Assembly (NCBI GenBank): GCA_035630615.1
Contig: DASQKI010000005.1
Span: forward strand, 1 to 64,000
DNA: 64,000 bases
From: DATFRX01 sp035630615
GTDB taxonomy: Bacteria; Actinomycetota; Actinomycetes; Propionibacteriales; Nocardioidaceae
Reading direction: 5' to 3'
Shown: piece after piece, positions 25,192-35,067 of the stretch
How positions within the stretch are numbered: the first letter of the stretch is position 1
How the letters are laid out: each line of letters begins with the position of its first letter
Position numbers and translations under genes: made by a program
Notes under the pieces: generated by a model
Seen by the model: the letters and a program-made list of their open reading frames with translations, nothing else
Databases searched by the model: none
Told to the model about the DNA's origin: nothing

Positions 25192-25235
25192 TTGTCAGGC
25201 GCATGTTGAGCCCTGGCTCCATATGTGCCTGACAA
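25192..25235. repeat. 44-bp oriented palindromic repeat, copy C
   Basis: Same orientation as copy A and nearly identical to it: the left arm has GCATGTTGAGCC and the right arm GGCTCCATATGTGCC. It fills most of the 59-bp space between the convergent HIT-like and amidohydrolase genes and could act as a two-way terminator. Confidence 0.9.
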
Positions 25236-25240
25236 CTCCG

Positions 25241-26329
25241 TCAGGCGACGACGCGGCCGCGGAGGACGATGCGCTTCGGCGCGCTGAGGACGCGGAGGTC
25301 GGCGAGCGGATCGGCGTCGTAGACGACGAAGTTCGCCCTCACCCCCTCGACGAGCCGACCTGCATGGCCGAGCCACTCCCGAGCCCGCCACGACGCGGCC
25401 CCGAGCGCGTCGTCGGCCGACAACCCGTACGTGGCGAGCTCCTGGATCTCCTCGGCGATCAACCCGTGTGGGAGCACGCCTCCGGCGTCGGTGCCCGCAT
25501 AGATGGGGACGCCGGCCTCGTACGCCGCGCGAATCGTCTCGTGACGGCGCTGATGGAGGGCCCGCAGATGCCTCGCGTACGCCGGGAACTTCGGCTCGCC
25601 CTGCGCGGCGTACGTCGGGAAGCGGTCCAACTGCTTCGCGGTCGGCACCAGCGCCACTCCCCTGGCGGCCATGTCGTCGATCAGGTCGGAGGACAGGCCG
25701 GTGCCGTGCTCGATGCAGTCGATGCCGGCCGCGAGGAGGTCGGGCAGCGCGTCCTCGCCGAACACGTGGGCCGTGACCCGAGCGCCGAGCCGGTGCGCCG
25801 TCGCCATCGCGGCGTCGAGCGCCTCACGGGGCCACAGCGGCGCCAGGTCGCCGATGTCGCGGTCGATCCAGTCGCCGACGAGCTTGACCCATCCGTCGCC
25901 GCGTTCGGCCTGATGGGCGACGTACGTCGACAACTCGTCCGGCTCGATCTCGTGGGCGTAGTTGCGGATGTAGCGCTTGGTCCGAGCGATATGCCGCCCG
26001 GCCCGGATGATCTGCGGCAGGTCGTCGCGGTCGTCGATCCATCGGGTGTCGGCCGCCGTGCCGCAGTCGCGAAGGAGGAGTGCACCGCCGGCGCGGTCGG
26101 CGAGCGCCTGTTGCTCCTGAGTCTCAGGCCCGACCGCGCCGTCCGCGTCGAGGCCGACATGACAGTGGGCGTCGACGAGTCCGGGGACGATCCAGGTCGG
26201 GCCGAGGCCGGCGCCGATGTCGGTCGCGTCGGCGGTCGGTTCGCGAGTGATTCGGCCGTCGACGACGTACAGGTCGCGCTGGTCGCCATCGGGCAGGACG
26301 GTGCCGCGTACGCGCAGGGCCTCGGTCAT
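25241..26329 (-). CDS. Amidohydrolase-superfamily protein
   Basis: A 362-residue metal-dependent amidohydrolase. Metal-site motifs are H55 and H57 in VDAHCHVGLD, the lysine in GWVKLVGDWI, a histidine in ARVTAHVFGEDA, IEHGTGL and the aspartate in YAGTDAGG. It resembles the amidohydrolase found between rpsP and ffh in mycobacteria, so it is probably an inherited part of this locus. The substrate is unknown (imidazolonepropionase- or prolidase-like group). Its ATG overlaps the nitrilase stop (ATGA), so the two are co-translated. Confidence 0.88.
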   Translation of the reverse strand: MTEALRVRGTVLPDGDQRDLYVVDGRITREPTADATDIGAGLGPTWIVPGLVDAHCHVGLDADGAVGPETQEQQALADRAGGALLLRDCGTAADTRWIDDRDDLPQIIRAGRHIARTKRYIRNYAHEIEPDELSTYVAHQAERGDGWVKLVGDWIDRDIGDLAPLWPREALDAAMATAHRLGARVTAHVFGEDALPDLLAAGIDCIEHGTGLSSDLIDDMAARGVALVPTAKQLDRFPTYAAQGEPKFPAYARHLRALHQRRHETIRAAYEAGVPIYAGTDAGGVLPHGLIAEEIQELATYGLSADDALGAASWRAREWLGHAGRLVEGVRANFVVYDADPLADLRVLSAPKRIVLRGRVVA

Positions 26330-27306
26330 GTGTCGACCGTATCGACTCCAACCGGTGTATTCCGCGCGACCTCCGACGCAGCGACGCCATCGGCATCGAC
26401 GTGGCCGACCAACCGGGACAGCACATCTTCGCGGCCGTAGTGGCCCACGGCGTCGAACCAGCGCTTGGCGTGCAGGCACACGCGCAGGTCGCAATCGGCG
26501 ACGACGATGCCCTCCTCGTCGTACAGCGGGCCACCGATCACGTTGCCCTCGTCGGGTTCGATGATCGCGGCACCGCCCCGGCCGAACACGTCCTGACCCT
26601 CGGGCAGCGGGACCGGGAAGTCGTCGGGGAACGCACTGGCCGGAATGTACTGCGGCACCGACACCACGAAGGCTCCCGACTCGGTCGCGATGTGACGCAT
26701 GCTGATCAACCACGACTCCGAGTCGTCGGCGGTCGGTGCCAGCCAGATCTGCGGTCCGCCGCGGTAGATCGCGTACCGCGCGAGCGGCATCCGGTTCTCC
26801 CAGCAGATCAGCCCGCCAAGCCGGCCGGCCGGAGTCTTGACCACGCCGAGGTCGGTGCCCGCGCCGACGCCGTGGAACAACCGCTCGTGCATCGTCGGCA
26901 TCAGCTTGCGATGCTTGGCGAGCAGTCCTTGCGGCCCCACGATCAGGAGCGTGTTGTACAACGTTCCGGGCCGCTGCGACTCGCGCTCGTTCACCCCGAT
27001 CGCGCAGGTGATGTCGTGCTCAGCGCAGGCCTCGACGAGCCGGTCGACGTGCGGTCCCGGGACGTCGACGGAGTTGGTCCACAGCCGCTCCCAGAACTCG
27101 TCCCAGCCCTCGAACGCCGAGGCCGACTTGGCCCAGGCGTTCGAGGGGTACAGCGGGACGAACGTCTCCGGGAACACCGCGAGTCGCGCACCCTCGTCGG
27201 CGGCGGCTCCGAGCAGTCGCCGCGCCTTGTCGATCGTGGCGTCGGCGTCCAGGATCACCGGAGTGGCCTGGACCGCGGCCACGCGTACGGTCGGAAACTC
27301 GGTCAC
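26326..27306 (-). CDS. Nitrilase-family carbon-nitrogen hydrolase
   Basis: A 326-residue nitrilase-superfamily enzyme with the Glu-Lys-Cys triad: E in AVFPETFVP, K in KHRKLMPT and C in GLICWENRMP. The CWENRMPL sequence is typical of true nitrilases, which convert nitriles to acids and ammonia, more than of amidases. The start is uncertain. I use GTG 27306 (VTEFPTVRVAAVQATP); a TTG at 27348 is possible, and a GAGGAG site lies 15 nt before the GTG. It is coupled to the amidohydrolase by an ATGA overlap. Confidence 0.87.
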   Translation of the reverse strand: MTEFPTVRVAAVQATPVILDADATIDKARRLLGAAADEGARLAVFPETFVPLYPSNAWAKSASAFEGWDEFWERLWTNSVDVPGPHVDRLVEACAEHDITCAIGVNERESQRPGTLYNTLLIVGPQGLLAKHRKLMPTMHERLFHGVGAGTDLGVVKTPAGRLGGLICWENRMPLARYAIYRGGPQIWLAPTADDSESWLISMRHIATESGAFVVSVPQYIPASAFPDDFPVPLPEGQDVFGRGGAAIIEPDEGNVIGGPLYDEEGIVVADCDLRVCLHAKRWFDAVGHYGREDVLSRLVGHVDADGVAASEVARNTPVGVDTVDT

Positions 27307-27366
27307 AGCCGGAGGGTACGACTCCTCACGAGCATCGGACAGGGCCAACCGACCCGACCGCCGCGA

Positions 27367-27690
27367 TCAGCGGTCGGGCCAGTCGGCGTAGGTGACCCGG
27401 CTGCCGAAGACGTCGACGCGCAGCCGAACCGGTCCGTCCGGTCGTTGGTACAGCTCGTACGTGCCCGCCGGGACGTCGAAGAACACCGCCGAGTACACCG
27501 CGCGACCGTTCGGAGCTGGCCTCGCGACGACGCCGACATGCGCGGTCTTCGAGCCGGTGATCGGACGAATCTCGATCTCGGCCCCGTCGAGCTTGGCCGG
27601 CATGACGACGACGAGCGCGCCGACGTTGCCGCCGATGTCCAGTGGCACGGCACGGCCCTGGCCCGCGTGTGGGTTCTCCATGGCGCTCAT
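27367..27690 (-). CDS. Small conserved protein downstream of DUF4331 gene
   Basis: A 107-residue protein containing MENPHAGQG, DIGGNVGALVVVMPAKLDGAEIEI and VPAGTYELYQR, predicted all-beta. I recall related actinobacterial proteins with the same ENPHAGQG...DIG-GALV layout, sometimes labelled phospholipase without support. No catalytic motif is seen. Its start overlaps the DUF4331 stop (ATGA), so the two are translated together and probably act together. Confidence 0.75.
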   Translation of the reverse strand: MSAMENPHAGQGRAVPLDIGGNVGALVVVMPAKLDGAEIEIRPITGSKTAHVGVVARPAPNGRAVYSAVFFDVPAGTYELYQRPDGPVRLRVDVFGSRVTYADWPDR

Positions 27691-29063
27691 GTGCCCGGCA
27701 CCCCCGGTGTGGTCTGGTAGCCGCCTGCGGGGGTACCGAGGTACGGGAAGTCGGCGAAGTACCAGGCGTTGGTGTTGGACGTGCCGTCCTTGATCGCACT
27801 GGCCGCGCCGTCCGGCGTGAACGACGGGTCGACCAACGGAATCGTCAATCCCGCGACCGCCCGGAGCTCCACGGTCACGACGTCGTCGGAGACGCGTCGC
27901 CCGTTGGGGAAGCCGGCCGGGTCGCCCGCAACCAGACCGAGCGGGTTCGGGTCGGCCGACGGGGGCACGGCCACATTCAATCGCAGCATGTCCGACAGCA
28001 CCGGCCCGGTGAAGTTCTGGAAGCCGGGGACGACTCCCTCCGGGATGCCGCTGAGCAGGATCGCGCTCAGGTCAGCGCGCGGCTTCTTGTACCCGGCGAG
28101 GTTGGGGAACACACCCGGGTACAGCACCGGCAGGAGCGACGCGAGCTCGGGCTTGCGGACGTACATCGCGAAGCTCTTGTCGTCGCTCGGCGGCCGGCTG
28201 TTCCACTCGTCCTTGCGCACCATCGGCACGAGGACCTCGTTGAACAGTGGGTTGCCGAGCCGCGAGACCTGCCGGAACGGCCCGTACTCCTGGACGTCTC
28301 CGGTGTCGTCGATGACCCGCGCCCGACGGCGGCTGGCCGTGGCCCACACGCCGATCACCGACTTGGGGCTCAGCACGTCCTTGGGGGCCTGGCCGTCACG
28401 GGTGAGCTGACGGATCGGGACCTGGAGCGCAATCGAGTGGACGTTGAGCCCCTGGGTGCCGTTGACGCCGACGGCGGCGGCCGACGGGATGAGGTGGAGG
28501 TTCTGGAACGGGCGGAGCGTGGCCAGGTCGAAGATGCTGCCGAGATCGACGAAGAAGCCTTCGGCCCGTTGGCCGGCGAAGACCCGATGGCTGCGGTCGA
28601 TCCGCTGCACTGCCTGTCCGGCGAGCCGCGGGTAGTTGGGGGTGCTGCGCGGCCCGATGTTCACCGGCGGCACCGGCAGGTTGTCGCCCAGTGTCTGGCT
28701 GCTGCCGCCCCGCTCGACCCGCCGTACGGAGTAGAACTGCGGCCGGTTCCAGTTCTTGTCGCCGATCGAGCCGATGGGGCCGGTGTTGTAGAGGAAGGTG
28801 TTGTCGTTCCGGACGACCGTGCGGAAGCGGAACTGGTAGCTGATGTCGGCCCTGCCGTCTCCACTGTTCGAGACATGAATCTCGTACAGGACGTCCTCTC
28901 CGAACTCATAGAAGTTGGGCCCGCCGTCGGGCTTCTGGAGCGGAATGAAGTTGGCGATCAGGGTGACGGTGTCCGGACGATCCGGACTGACGAATACATA
29001 GACGTCGGTGTTGTCGGCGACCGGATCCTTCGAGATCTCGGGAGCCTCCCGGTGTGAGGACAT
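27687..29063 (-). CDS. DUF4331 domain protein
   Basis: A 458-residue protein with the family signature SSHREAPEISKDPVADNTDVYVFVSPD at the N-terminus. Beta-rich sequence follows, with NFIPLQKPDGGPNFYEFGED and LRLNVAVPP near the C-terminus. No signal peptide is seen at the chosen ATG, which has a GGAAGGG site. DUF4331 has no established function. It is flanked by a small Tat-signal protein upstream (86 bp) and a coupled 107-residue protein downstream, forming a three-gene unit. Confidence 0.9.
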   Translation of the reverse strand: MSSHREAPEISKDPVADNTDVYVFVSPDRPDTVTLIANFIPLQKPDGGPNFYEFGEDVLYEIHVSNSGDGRADISYQFRFRTVVRNDNTFLYNTGPIGSIGDKNWNRPQFYSVRRVERGGSSQTLGDNLPVPPVNIGPRSTPNYPRLAGQAVQRIDRSHRVFAGQRAEGFFVDLGSIFDLATLRPFQNLHLIPSAAAVGVNGTQGLNVHSIALQVPIRQLTRDGQAPKDVLSPKSVIGVWATASRRRARVIDDTGDVQEYGPFRQVSRLGNPLFNEVLVPMVRKDEWNSRPPSDDKSFAMYVRKPELASLLPVLYPGVFPNLAGYKKPRADLSAILLSGIPEGVVPGFQNFTGPVLSDMLRLNVAVPPSADPNPLGLVAGDPAGFPNGRRVSDDVVTVELRAVAGLTIPLVDPSFTPDGAASAIKDGTSNTNAWYFADFPYLGTPAGGYQTTPGVPGT

Positions 29064-29148
29064 GGCTGTCCCTTCCATGTGTACGAGAGTGGGTTCGAGT
29101 GGTCTTGCCGCGAGGCCGGTACGGACCAGCGGCGCGGCCGAAATGGGT

Positions 29149-29421
29149 TCAGGCGGAGCGCATCCGCGCCAGGTTCGCGGTCATCACGCGGTCTCGGACG
29201 TCGACTTCGGTCGCACCCGCGAGGACCTTCATCTCGCCGCGATGCACGTCCGTGACATGGACGACGAACGACGTGGGAGCGTCGTCGTCGACCACGGCCT
29301 CCGTCGACTCGTCCGCATCGTCCCGTCCGAGTGCTCCGGTTCCGATCGCGACGGCAGCGGCGGCCGACGCCGCACTCGCTCCCGCCAACCCGAGAAACTT
29401 CCGCCTACTGGGCTTGGTCAT
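29149..29421 (-). CDS. Small Tat-signal protein upstream of DUF4331 gene
   Basis: A 90-residue protein whose first 32 residues are a twin-arginine signal (KPSRRKFLGLAGASAASAAAA). The rest is an acidic linker and a short conserved-looking end, FVVHVTDVHRGEMKVLAGATEVDV. Similar tiny Tat-signal proteins ending in a G-E-hydrophobic-G-x-EV pattern occur in other actinobacteria (from memory). Start 29421 has GGAGGGAG. Function is unknown. The link to DUF4331 is by position only. Confidence 0.75.
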   Translation of the reverse strand: MTKPSRRKFLGLAGASAASAAAAVAIGTGALGRDDADESTEAVVDDDAPTSFVVHVTDVHRGEMKVLAGATEVDVRDRVMTANLARMRSA

Positions 29422-29503
29422 GGTGTCTCCCTCCACCGCGATTTACCCGGTGTTCGGAGCCCCAGCGGGGGTGGATGGGTCACCGTGACAGAAACCTGCG
29501 ACG

Positions 29504-30805
29504 CTACGGGGTCTCGCAGTTCCTGAGTGTCTCGACGTTCGTACAGGTGTCGTCGCCCGACCCGCCGTCGACTCGGTCGGTGCCGGCACCGCCGTCGACA
29601 GTGTCGTCGCCGTCGCGCGACCAGAAGACGTCGTCGCCACCGCGAGCGGCGACCAGGTCGTCCCCGCCGAAGCTGCTGATCCGCTCGTCCTCGGCGCTGC
29701 CTCGGATGATGTCCGGTCCGTCGGTGCCGACAACGGTCTCGAAGGAGACGACACCCGCGTGCGCCGGCACGGTGAGGGTGCCGGCCGCGAGGTCGAGCTC
29801 GACGCGCTCCACCGCGTCGGGTTCGAACCACAGGGTGTCCGGTCCGGCGCCGCCGTCGAGGTGGTCGCCGGCGCTCGGGATGTAGGAGATCTCGTCCGAG
29901 CCTGGACCGCCGAACAGCCGGTCGACCCCGCCGCGGCTCACCGATATCGAGTCGATGCCAGGACCGCCCCACACCGAATCATCGCGGTCCCCGAGGCCGA
30001 AGACGTCGCTGCCGGGACCGCCGTACATCGTGTTTTCGTCGTCGTTGGACCCGTTGAGCAGATCGGCATCGGCGCCGCCGCGAAGGAGACCGCCCCCAAC
30101 GCCCGCATTCAGGACGTCGCGGCCGCCGCGTCCGATGATCGTGTCGATGCCAGGACCGCCGAAGAGGTACTCGTGCCGGCTCGAGCCCACCATCCGGTCG
30201 GCGAACCGAGATCCGACGATGTACTCGTCGTAGCTCGAGGCGATCCGGTCGGTGGAGCGGCCCGACTTGACGGTGTCGGCGCCGGTGTCCACCACCACCC
30301 GGGACGCCGACGTCGAATAGGTGATCTTGTCCAAGCCCTTGAAGTCGCCACCGTCGAGGTAGTCACCGCCAGGCCCGCCGACCAGGGTGTCGCCCTCGTA
30401 TTGCTCGCAGTCGCAGGACGGGTCGAAACCGTCGCGTTGGCCGAACAGCCGGTCGCGTCCGGGTCCGCCGAGGATCGCGTCGGCGCCGACGGCCGCATGC
30501 ACCCTGTCGTCGCCGGCCCCACCGGTCACGGTGTCCCAGCCGTCGCCGGAGCAGATCAGGTCGTCGCCGCCGCGTCCGTCGATGGTGTCCCTGCCGTCCA
30601 GGCCGACGATGACGTCACGGGTGCGGGTGCCAGTCAGTCGGTCGGCGTCGGCCGTGCCGACGACGGTCGCCGGCTCACCCAGGCACGTCGGTGTCGGCGC
30701 CACCGGCGCTCGGACCGGTCCGGCGACCGACGCCGGCACGGCGGACGCTCCCCAGGTCAACAGCGCGGCGGCTCCGACGACCACGCCCAACGATCGTGTG
30801 TTCAT
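29504..30805 (-). CDS. Secreted RTX-type calcium-binding repeat protein
   Basis: A 433-residue exported protein. Residues 1-28 form a Sec signal peptide. From about residue 45 to 425 it consists of glycine/aspartate nonapeptide repeats of the GGxGxDxhx type (GRGGDDLICSGDGWDTVTGG, GGPGSDVFG, GGAGPDTLWF, GGDDVFWSRDGDDTVDGG), which fold as a calcium-filled beta-roll. No enzyme domain is present. A Sec signal rather than a C-terminal type I signal is expected in a monoderm. Start 30805 has GGGGAGG. Cysteine pairs (CDCEQ, CTNVETLRNC) may form disulfides. The DNA-level repetition in this interval is due to the coding repeats. Confidence 0.88.
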   Translation of the reverse strand: MNTRSLGVVVGAAALLTWGASAVPASVAGPVRAPVAPTPTCLGEPATVVGTADADRLTGTRTRDVIVGLDGRDTIDGRGGDDLICSGDGWDTVTGGAGDDRVHAAVGADAILGGPGRDRLFGQRDGFDPSCDCEQYEGDTLVGGPGGDYLDGGDFKGLDKITYSTSASRVVVDTGADTVKSGRSTDRIASSYDEYIVGSRFADRMVGSSRHEYLFGGPGIDTIIGRGGRDVLNAGVGGGLLRGGADADLLNGSNDDENTMYGGPGSDVFGLGDRDDSVWGGPGIDSISVSRGGVDRLFGGPGSDEISYIPSAGDHLDGGAGPDTLWFEPDAVERVELDLAAGTLTVPAHAGVVSFETVVGTDGPDIIRGSAEDERISSFGGDDLVAARGGDDVFWSRDGDDTVDGGAGTDRVDGGSGDDTCTNVETLRNCETP

Positions 30806-30848
30806 GGGGACCTCCCCTTTGAATGGCGGGTGGCCCCAGATTTTCCGC

Positions 30849-30878
30849 CGATGCCGTAATGACCAGCTGACGGCATCG
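30849..30878 (-). terminator. Hairpin after ffh
   Basis: CGATGCCGT and its exact complement, 9 bp, with a 12-nt loop, lie 12 bp beyond the ffh stop and before the RTX gene. No U-tract follows on the minus strand. It is probably a terminator for the glnD/ffh transcript. Confidence 0.5.
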
Positions 30879-30890
30879 AATGGTTGCCCG

Positions 30891-32420
<1,530 letters not shown>

Positions 32421-32495
32421 GGGCGGAGACCTCGAACGTCGGGAAATGGATTGGCCCGTCCAGCCTAAGGGAGTAGGCCGAACCACCACGACGAA

Positions 32496-32531
32496 GCCCG
32501 GCGCGAGGCCCGAGATGGTCTCGCGCCGGGC
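32496..32531 (-). terminator. Strong hairpin between the 31-codon ORF and ffh
   Basis: A perfect 12-bp stem GCCCGGCGCGAG/CTCGCGCCGGGC with a 12-nt loop starts 25 bp after the stop of the small ORF at 32557. It could end the glnD or small-ORF transcript, or act as an attenuator ahead of ffh. Confidence 0.6.
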
Positions 32532-32556
32532 CTCATGCGGGTCCGACTATGCCGGC

Positions 32557-32652
32557 TCAGTCAGCGACGATGTCGGCCGAGCCGCCGAGCCTCTCTCCGC
32601 CGGCGCGAAGCGATCCCTGGACGTCAATGGAGCGCCGACCGAACAGTGACAT
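32557..32652 (-). CDS. Candidate 31-residue protein between glnD and ffh
   Basis: A 31-codon ORF beginning MSLFGRRSIDVQG and ending ADIVAD has one of the better ribosome binding sites in the window (AGGAAGGGCAGAC then ATG). A strong hairpin follows its stop. It is too short for statistical support and I recognise no family. It has no membrane segment and is weakly amphipathic. A TGGACA/TATCGC pair with 18-bp spacing lies upstream on the same strand (about 32694-32723), giving it a possible own promoter. Alternatives are a leader peptide for ffh, or a chance ORF. Confidence 0.5.
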   Translation of the reverse strand: MSLFGRRSIDVQGSLRAGGERLGGSADIVAD

Positions 32653-32714
32653 GTCTGCCCTTCCTGTAGGCGTTTGCCGTCATTGGACGAGGCGATACGA
32701 ATGTTCCGTACGCT

Positions 32715-32723
32715 TTGTCCACA
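32715..32723 (+). other. Perfect DnaA-box sequence upstream of the small ORF
   Basis: TTGTCCACA in the 354-bp space between glnD and ffh. On the minus strand it overlaps the TGGACA that could serve as a -35 element for the 31-codon ORF. The rest of 32653-32774 holds nothing else I can identify. Confidence 0.35.
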
Positions 32724-32774
32724 GACGACGTTGTGTCCGGGAAGGTTACGTTCGCAAAGATCGACGATGGTCCG

Positions 32775-35054
32775 CTACGACAGGGCCGATCGGATCGCCG
32801 AGACGGCCGAGGCCACTGCCTCTGGAGACAACGGTCGACCGGCGTCGTCGACGAGGTAAAGCACGTCCACGGCCTGCGGCCCCAAGGTGTCGACGTGGGC
32901 CGACCGTACGTCGACCCCCGCTCGCGCCAACGCCCGACATGCGCGCCAGAGCAGACCGCGCTGGTCCTGCGCCCGGATCTCGACAACGGTCGCCGAAGGT
33001 GAGGCCGTGTCGATCGGCTCGACCAGCGGCGGCGGATCCGACCCGGTCGCGGGCAGCCGGTCGTCGAGCCGGACGTCATTGTCGAGGACGCGGCGAAGCC
33101 GATGCGCCAGGGTCGCCGGGTCGACCGCCGGGGAGCCGAGGTCCCACTCGGACACGGCCCGGCCGTCGATCGAATAAGCGCGGCAACCCCGAATGACGAG
33201 GCTGCCCCACGCCAATGCCCCGGCGACGTCGGCCAGCAGGCCGATGCGGTCGTCGCCCACGACACGGATCCGCGACCCGTCGGATGTCGTCGCGACGGCC
33301 AGCCGTACCGGGTGCCCCGCGACCGGACTGCCATCCGACGGCGCCAGCGCCGGCTCGACCGGATCCGGCCGCCGATCCTCTGGGCGCTCTCGCAGCCGGG
33401 CCTCGCAGGCGGCGACCAACCGACTGACGAGGCCGGCTCGCCAACTGCTCCAGGCGGCAGGGGCCGTCGCCCGCGCGTCGGACTCGGTCAACACGGCCAA
33501 CAGCTCCAACGTCGAGAGCTCGCCGACCTCGCTCGCGACCGCATCGATGGTCGCTGGATCCTCTAGGTCGCGCCGCGTCGCCGCCTCGGGCAACAAGAGA
33601 TGCCGAGCGACGAGGGCCGCGATCCGCTCCACATCGGGGCTGGCGAAACCCATCCGGGTCGCGATCTTCGAAGCGATCTCGGCGCCGACGACGCTGTGAT
33701 CGCCACGATGCCCCTTGCCGATGTCGTGCAACAGCGTCGCCACGACGAGCAGATCGGGCCGCGACACCCGGCGCAGTCGACCGGCGGCCTCGACACAGGC
33801 CTGAACGCTGTGCCAGTCCACCGTGTACCGATGGATCGCCGCCGCCGACGGCAGATGCCGCACACCCTCCCACTCGGGCAGCCAGCGCTGCACCACTCCG
33901 GCTTGGTCGAGCTCCTCCCACACGGGCAGCAGCGCCGCCCCCGACGCGAGCAACCGCACGAACAGGCGGCGCGCGTCCGAGTCCCACGGTTCCGGCAGCG
34001 GACCCGCCGAGCGGGCCAGCCGACCGGCCGTCGACGGCGCGACGAGCAGCCCTTGCTCGGCCGCAACCGCGGCAACCCGCAGGCTCAACCCGGGGTCGTC
34101 TGGCGGGCTCGCGTCGGCGGTGAGCACGACCTCGCCGCCGACCCGCGCCACTCCACGGTCCAGCGGCACCAACTCGGGCCGGCGGGTCGTCGGCCGACGG
34201 CGCGACGGTCTGCCGGTCGGCGGCCAACCGATCGCCCGACGGCGCGGACGCTCCAGCACCTGGTCGATCCGGCGCCAGGTCAGCAGCGACAGGTGCGAGA
34301 CCCGACGGCCGAGGGCACGCACATGTCGGGCCAGACCTTCCGGGGTCGCGGTCAGAGCCGCCGCGAGATCGGGCAACAGATCCGGTGCCAGCCGGTTGGT
34401 CCGGCGCTCGGTCACGGTATGCAGCGCGTCGCGGATGTCGAGCAGTTCGGCGCGACATCCCTCGGCCTCCGCATGCGGCACGTCGACGAGCCACGTCGCC
34501 ACCAGGGCGCGCAGCACGACGCCGTCCCGCAGTCCACCGACCGACTCTTTGAGGTCCGGCACGGCCGAGTGCGCCAGCTCGCCGAACCGCTCGGCGCGGT
34601 CCAGGCCAGCGGCCGCCAGCTCCGGCAGCCGACGACGGGCGTCGCGCCGCCAGTCACTCAACGCCGCCGAGCGCAGTGCGTGGCTGAGCTGCTCGTCGCC
34701 GGCGACGTGCCGCAGGTCGAGCATTCCGACGGCGGCCCGAAGGTCGTCGGCGGCGGCTTGCCGCATCTGACGGGTGTCGCGGACCGCATGATCGAGGTCG
34801 ACGCCGGCGTCCCATAGCGGATACCACACCCGGTTGGCGATTGACTCGACGCGGTCGGCTTCGACCGACGGATCATGGACGAGCACCACGTCCACGTCGC
34901 TATGGGGCGCCAACTCCGACCGGCCATATCCCCCGACCGCGACCAGGGCCAGCCCCTCGTCGCCCCCGGCGGCGGCGAAAAGCTCTCGCAGTTGGTGGTC
35001 CATGGCAACCGAACGCCGCCGACGGGCATCGGCGGCGCTTGCCCCGAGAGTCAT
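32775..35054 (-). CDS. glnD: PII nucleotidyltransferase/signal-transduction enzyme GlnD
   Basis: A 759-residue bifunctional nitrogen sensor. The nucleotidyltransferase domain has GGYGRSELAPHSDVDVV (G41-D55). A GlnD-specific linker is followed by an HD domain (LLHDIGKGHRGDHS) and two C-terminal ACT domains. Actinobacterial GlnD proteins adenylylate rather than uridylylate PII, so AMP transfer to GlnB Y51 is expected. The start at 35054 has GGGGGAG and lies 13 bp after glnB. It is somewhat shorter than proteobacterial GlnD. It is co-transcribed with amt and glnB. Confidence 0.95.
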   Translation of the reverse strand: MTLGASAADARRRRSVAMDHQLRELFAAAGGDEGLALVAVGGYGRSELAPHSDVDVVLVHDPSVEADRVESIANRVWYPLWDAGVDLDHAVRDTRQMRQAAADDLRAAVGMLDLRHVAGDEQLSHALRSAALSDWRRDARRRLPELAAAGLDRAERFGELAHSAVPDLKESVGGLRDGVVLRALVATWLVDVPHAEAEGCRAELLDIRDALHTVTERRTNRLAPDLLPDLAAALTATPEGLARHVRALGRRVSHLSLLTWRRIDQVLERPRRRAIGWPPTGRPSRRRPTTRRPELVPLDRGVARVGGEVVLTADASPPDDPGLSLRVAAVAAEQGLLVAPSTAGRLARSAGPLPEPWDSDARRLFVRLLASGAALLPVWEELDQAGVVQRWLPEWEGVRHLPSAAAIHRYTVDWHSVQACVEAAGRLRRVSRPDLLVVATLLHDIGKGHRGDHSVVGAEIASKIATRMGFASPDVERIAALVARHLLLPEAATRRDLEDPATIDAVASEVGELSTLELLAVLTESDARATAPAAWSSWRAGLVSRLVAACEARLRERPEDRRPDPVEPALAPSDGSPVAGHPVRLAVATTSDGSRIRVVGDDRIGLLADVAGALAWGSLVIRGCRAYSIDGRAVSEWDLGSPAVDPATLAHRLRRVLDNDVRLDDRLPATGSDPPPLVEPIDTASPSATVVEIRAQDQRGLLWRACRALARAGVDVRSAHVDTLGPQAVDVLYLVDDAGRPLSPEAVASAVSAIRSALS

Positions 35055-35067
35055 GCCACTCCCCCGC

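Noticed and set aside
2171..25235. The 44-bp palindromes as a CRISPR array
   Set aside because: Copies are kilobases apart, lack regular spacers and no cas genes are present.
29560..30650. Apparent DNA repeats that might suggest a repeat array
   Set aside because: They are codons of the Gly/Asp RTX nonapeptides, irregular in length and in frame; not CRISPR or satellite DNA.
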